Assembly: GCF_013408685.1 (NCBI RefSeq)
Contig: NZ_JACBZY010000001.1
Location: 1,302,001-1,366,000 of the forward strand
DNA length: 64,000 bases
Direction: 5' to 3'
Source: Schumannella luteola
GTDB lineage: Bacteria > Actinomycetota > Actinomycetes > Actinomycetales > Microbacteriaceae
Shown: one piece after another, positions 59,474 to 64,000 of the stretch
Layout of the letters: every line of letters begins with the position of its first letter
Position numbering within the stretch: the stretch's first letter is position 1
The notes under the pieces: generated by a model
What the model was told of the DNA's origin: nothing
What the model saw: only the letters and a program-made list of their open reading frames with translations
Databases searched by the model: none
Program-made: the position numbers and the translations under genes

Positions 59474-60667
59474 ATGAGGACGACGGGGCTCTCTGAGGCA
59501 GAGCGACGCCCGCGTCCCGGGTCACAGAGCGCCCTGCGCGGCCGCAATCGCCAGCGCATCGTCGACGCGCTGCGCGACGCGGGGCCGCTGACGCAGGCCG
59601 AGCTGTCGCGTCGCACCGGGCTCAGCGCGGCGACGATCTCGAACATCGTGCGCCTGCTCGCCGATGAGGGCGCCGTGAGCACCGACACGACCACGAGCTC
59701 GGGTCGCCGCGCCACCTCCGTGCGGCTCTCCGACGACGGCCGCCTCGTCGTCGGCCTCGACTTCGGCCGTCGCCACGCGCGCATCGTGCTCGTCACCCCG
59801 GGCTACGAGGTCGTGGCCGAGCGGGCGATCGAGCTGCCGCGCGGCTACCCCGCTCTCGAGGGCGTGCGGGCCGTGCGCGACGTGCTCGACGAGCTCATGG
59901 CCGAGCGCGGTGTGCGCCGTTCGGCGGTGCTCGCCGCCGGCCTCGGCATGCCCGGCCCGATCGATCGCCGCAGCGGAACGGTCGTGCAGGGCACGATCCT
60001 GCCCGAGTGGATCGGCGTCACCGCCGACGACCTCAGCGAGCAGCTCGACCTGCCCGTGCTGCTCGACAACGACGCCAATCTCGGCGCGCTCGCCGAGGTG
60101 ACCTGGGGCGCCTACAGCGAGGTCGAGAACCTCATGTTCGTCAAGATCGGCTCGGGCATCGGCTCGGGGCTGATCATCAACGGCAAGCCCTATTACGGCA
60201 ACATCGGGGTCACCGGCGAGATCGGCCACACGACGATCAACGAGCAGGGCGCCGTGTGCCACTGCGGCAACCGCGGCTGTCTCGAGACGGTCGCCTCGAC
60301 GGTCGTCATGCTCGAGTTGCTCTATCGGCGCCAGCCGGGCAACCACGGCACCGCCGACATCGTGCGCCGGGCTGTCGAGGGCGACCCGGGCACCCTGCGC
60401 GTGCTGCAGGACGCCGGCTCGGCGATCGGCGCCGCGCTCGGCAACATGGCGAATCTGATCAACCCCGAGGTGATCCTCATCGGCGGTCCGCTGGCCCCGA
60501 TCGGCGAGCCCTTCCTCGAGCCGATCGCGCGCTCCTTCTCCCGTCACGCGGTGCCGCGGGTGGGCGACTCGACGACCATCGCGATGGGCTCGCTCGGCGA
60601 CCGCGCCGAGGCGCTGGGCGGCGCATCCCTCGCTCTGCGTCACGTCGACGCGCTCGCGCTCGTCTGA
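59474..60667 (+). CDS. ROK family transcriptional regulator of the monosaccharide importer
   Basis: This 397-residue ROK protein has an N-terminal winged HTH (TQAELSRRTGLSAATISNIV) and the sugar-kinase-like domain (VVGLDFGRRHARIVLV). The ROK zinc motif is GHTTINEQGAVCHCGNRGC. No other regulator lies nearby, and its own promoter shares an 18-of-19 identical box with the downstream ABC operon, so it likely represses both until sugar binds. The TTGACG in the box doubles as the -35. Inducer is unknown. Confidence 0.94.
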   Translation: MRTTGLSEAERRPRPGSQSALRGRNRQRIVDALRDAGPLTQAELSRRTGLSAATISNIVRLLADEGAVSTDTTTSSGRRATSVRLSDDGRLVVGLDFGRRHARIVLVTPGYEVVAERAIELPRGYPALEGVRAVRDVLDELMAERGVRRSAVLAAGLGMPGPIDRRSGTVVQGTILPEWIGVTADDLSEQLDLPVLLDNDANLGALAEVTWGAYSEVENLMFVKIGSGIGSGLIINGKPYYGNIGVTGEIGHTTINEQGAVCHCGNRGCLETVASTVVMLELLYRRQPGNHGTADIVRRAVEGDPGTLRVLQDAGSAIGAALGNMANLINPEVILIGGPLAPIGEPFLEPIARSFSRHAVPRVGDSTTIAMGSLGDRAEALGGASLALRHVDALALV

Positions 60668-60738
60668 CCCGCACCCCGCCGTCTCCGATCGCGATCTGCG
60701 CCCGCGGATGCCGTCACGGCTTTCGTGACCGAACCGGT

Positions 60739-60780
60739 GCGTTCACAAGTTGACGACGAGAGCCGGATGCGCGTTACAGT
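60739..60780 (+). promoter_or_regulatory. ROK box and promoter of the monosaccharide importer operon
   Basis: GCGTTCACAAGTTGACGAC (60739-60757) matches the box before the ROK gene at 18 of 19 positions. TTGACG (60750-60755) and TACAGT (60775-60780) or TTACAG form the promoter with 18-19 bases between. A leader of about 110 bases precedes the ATPase gene. Confidence 0.82.
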
Positions 60781-60894
60781 AGTGCGCGCATCACCAGCAC
60801 GATCCGCACCACCCGCCACCACCACCCGCGACGGCGTCGTCCGCACCCTCGGACCCGCCGGCACCACCGCTGCTGCTCCCGAGGAGGACAATCC

Positions 60895-62450
<1,556 letters not shown>

Positions 62451-62451
<1 letters not shown>

Positions 62452-63818
62452 TGACCGACACCGCAGCAGCCCCGAAGAAGTCGGGCGGCATCCGCGACCT
62501 GGGCAAGATGTTCGGCGGCGGCCAGTCGAGCGTGCGCCAGTTCGGCATCCTCGGCGCCCTCGTCGCGATCATCATCATCTTCCAGGTGCTCACCGGCGGG
62601 AAGACGCTCGAGCCCGGCAACGTGATCAACATCGTCAACCAGAACGCCTACGTGCTGATCCTGGCGATCGGCATGGTCATGGTGATCATCGCCGGCCACA
62701 TCGACCTCTCGGTCGGCTCGGTCGCCGCGTTCACCGGCATCATCGTCGCGATCGCGATGAACCGCGGCGGTGTTCCGTGGTGGCTCGGCGTGCTGATCGG
62801 CCTCGGCATCGGCGCCCTGGTCGGCGCCTGGCAGGGCTTCTGGGTCGCCTACGTCGGGGTTCCGGCGTTCATCGTGACCTTGGCCGGCATGCTCGTCTTC
62901 CGCGGACTCAACCAGTTCGTGGGCAACTCGACCACCGAGCCGATCAAGGACGACATCTTCCTGCAGATCGGCGGCGGCTACCTGCCCGACCCCGACCTCG
63001 GCATCGCGTACAACGTGCCGACGCTGATCCTGGGCCTCCTCGCCGCGGTCTTCGTGATCATCAACGAGTTCCGGATGCGCGCCCGCCAGCGCAAGGTCGG
63101 CGCCGAGAGCGCCCCGCTCTGGGTCAGCATCGTCAAGGTCGTGCTGCTCGCCGCCGTCATCATCGTCGCCGCGTTCCTCTTCGCGGGCGGCCGCGTCGGC
63201 ACGAGCTTCCCGATCCCGGGCATCATCCTCGTCGCGCTCGTCATCATCTACGCCTTCGTGACCAACAACACCGTCACCGGCCGCCACATCTACTCGGTCG
63301 GCGGCAACTGGCACGCCGCCGAGCTGTCGGGCGTGAAGATCAAGCGCATCAACTTCTTCGTCATGATGAACATGTCGATCCTGGCGGCCGTCGCGGGCAT
63401 GGTCTTCATCTCGCGCTCGGTGTCGTCGGGCCCCGGAGACGGCACCAGCTGGGAGCTCGACGCGATCGCGGCGGTCTTCATCGGCGGCGCCGCCGTCTCG
63501 GGCGGCATCGGAACCGTCATCGGCTCGATCGTCGGTGGTCTGGTGATCGCCGTGCTCAACAACGGCCTGCAGCTGCTCGGCGTCTCGTCCGACAAGGTGC
63601 AGATCATCAAGGGCCTCGTGCTGCTGCTCGCCGTCGGCATCGACGTGCTCTCGAAGCGCTCCGGCGGCCGCTCGCTGATGTCGCGCTTCTCGCGCCCCAA
63701 GAAGGTCAGCGCCGCCGACGAGAACATGACCTACCCCCTCAACCGTCCCCTGGTCGAGCCCGACGGAGCCTCCGCCGAGCAGTCCGGCCGACCCTCGAGC
63801 ACTACGCCGAACGCCTGA
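62451..63818 (+). CDS. Multiple-monosaccharide ABC importer permease (MmsB/GguB type)
   Basis: This 455-residue membrane protein has ten or more helices. It is longer than RbsC-type permeases because of an insert with two extra helices. IAGHIDLSVGSVAAFTGIIV is the sugar-permease hallmark, and ELSGVKIKRINFFVMMNMSI is the coupling loop. The C-terminal 60 residues are hydrophilic. It lies between the ATPase and the binding protein gene, the mmsA-mmsB-chvE order. Confidence 0.94.
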
Positions 63819-63903
63819 CGGCGCCCGTCGTAGCCATCCCCGGATCGCAGCGTCGCTCCGGACCCTTGCACCACCACACATCACAACGAAAGTGACGGAA
63901 CAC

Positions 63904-64000
63904 ATGCGAAAGCTCGCCATCACCACGACCGCGGTCGCCGCGGTCGCGCTGCTCGCGCTCGCCGGCTGCTCCAGCCGCAGCGCTGACGACTCCGGCAGCG
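63904..64000 (+). CDS. Sugar-binding lipoprotein of the importer, N-terminal part only (ChvE-like)
   Basis: The first 32 codons are in the window. MRKLAITTTAVAAVALLALA followed by the lipobox LAGCSSRS gives a lipoprotein signal with the acylated Cys near residue 22, then an Asp/Ser linker. By position it is the sugar-binding subunit of the importer, in the family of ChvE and multiple-sugar-binding proteins. The mature domain is beyond the edge, so the family rests on context. Confidence 0.85.
   Translation, partial: MRKLAITTTAVAAVALLALAGCSSRSADDSGS

Overview
The window is GC-rich, densely coding actinobacterial DNA, most likely from the family Microbacteriaceae. The evidence is the very high GC content, frequent GTG starts, short intergenic gaps, the order aspC / tRNA-Trp / secE / nusG / rplK / rplA, the hadA-like / hadB-like / murB trio, class-E-type LAxTG sorting signals and an L10 leader before rplJ-rplL. 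I see no phage, plasmid, insertion sequence or CRISPR array, so this looks like ordinary chromosome with accessory genes mixed in. Genus cannot be fixed from sequence alone.

Layout. 1-7.3 kb: end of a lipoprotein gene, a rifamycin-associated element (RAE) ahead of a HelR/HelD-type RNA polymerase-binding helicase, and a wall-anchored GH92 alpha-mannosidase behind a LacI-type palindrome. 7.4-13.8 kb: TetR/OsmC divergent pair with twin palindromes, small redox and membrane genes, a DedA-CDP-alcohol phosphotransferase fusion, and a guanidine-III riboswitch ahead of two SMR exporters. 13.9-16 kb: PepSY lipoprotein, a secreted SGN-repeat protein and a self-contained 25-residue peptide gene. 16-22.3 kb: MaoC/MaoC/MurB, nitroreductase, LysE/LysG pair, aspartate aminotransferase. 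22.6-25.4 kb: tRNA-Trp, secE, nusG, rplK, rplA. 25.6-31.6 kb: DUF6892-like protein, MFS exporter with its own ArsR-like regulator, FAD oxidoreductase, GNAT, ROK regulator. 31.8-42.1 kb: a nine-gene sugar or glycoside uptake and oxidation operon. 42.2-48 kb: ArsR/SRPBCC pair, quinone-reductase-like enzyme, membrane proteins, YqaJ-family nuclease, rplJ-rplL. 48.3-55 kb: LuxR-type regulator divergent from a repeat-rich surface protein, a 54/55-bp tandem repeat, ABC exporter. 55-64 kb: DUF305/DUF3105 pair, transsulfuration genes (cystathionine beta-synthase and gamma-synthase), and a ROK-controlled multiple-monosaccharide ABC importer running off the end.

How it works together. Two sugar systems dominate: the oligosaccharide-type ABC importer with paired Gfo/Idh/MocA oxidoreductases and TIM-barrel isomerases (31.8-42.1 kb), and the MmsA/MmsB/ChvE-type importer (59.5-64 kb). 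Each is controlled by its own ROK protein, with repeated operator-like boxes over the -35 regions. The strongest regulatory reads are the RAE before helR, the guanidine-III riboswitch before the SMR pair, and the L10 leader with a U-run hairpin. Many genes have a -10 hexamer exactly 6-7 bases before the start codon, which points to widespread leaderless transcription. The least explained elements are the 25-residue peptide with its own promoter, operator and terminator, the SGN-repeat protein, the interspersed hairpin repeat near 19.1 and 26.1 kb, and the 54/55-bp tandem repeat.
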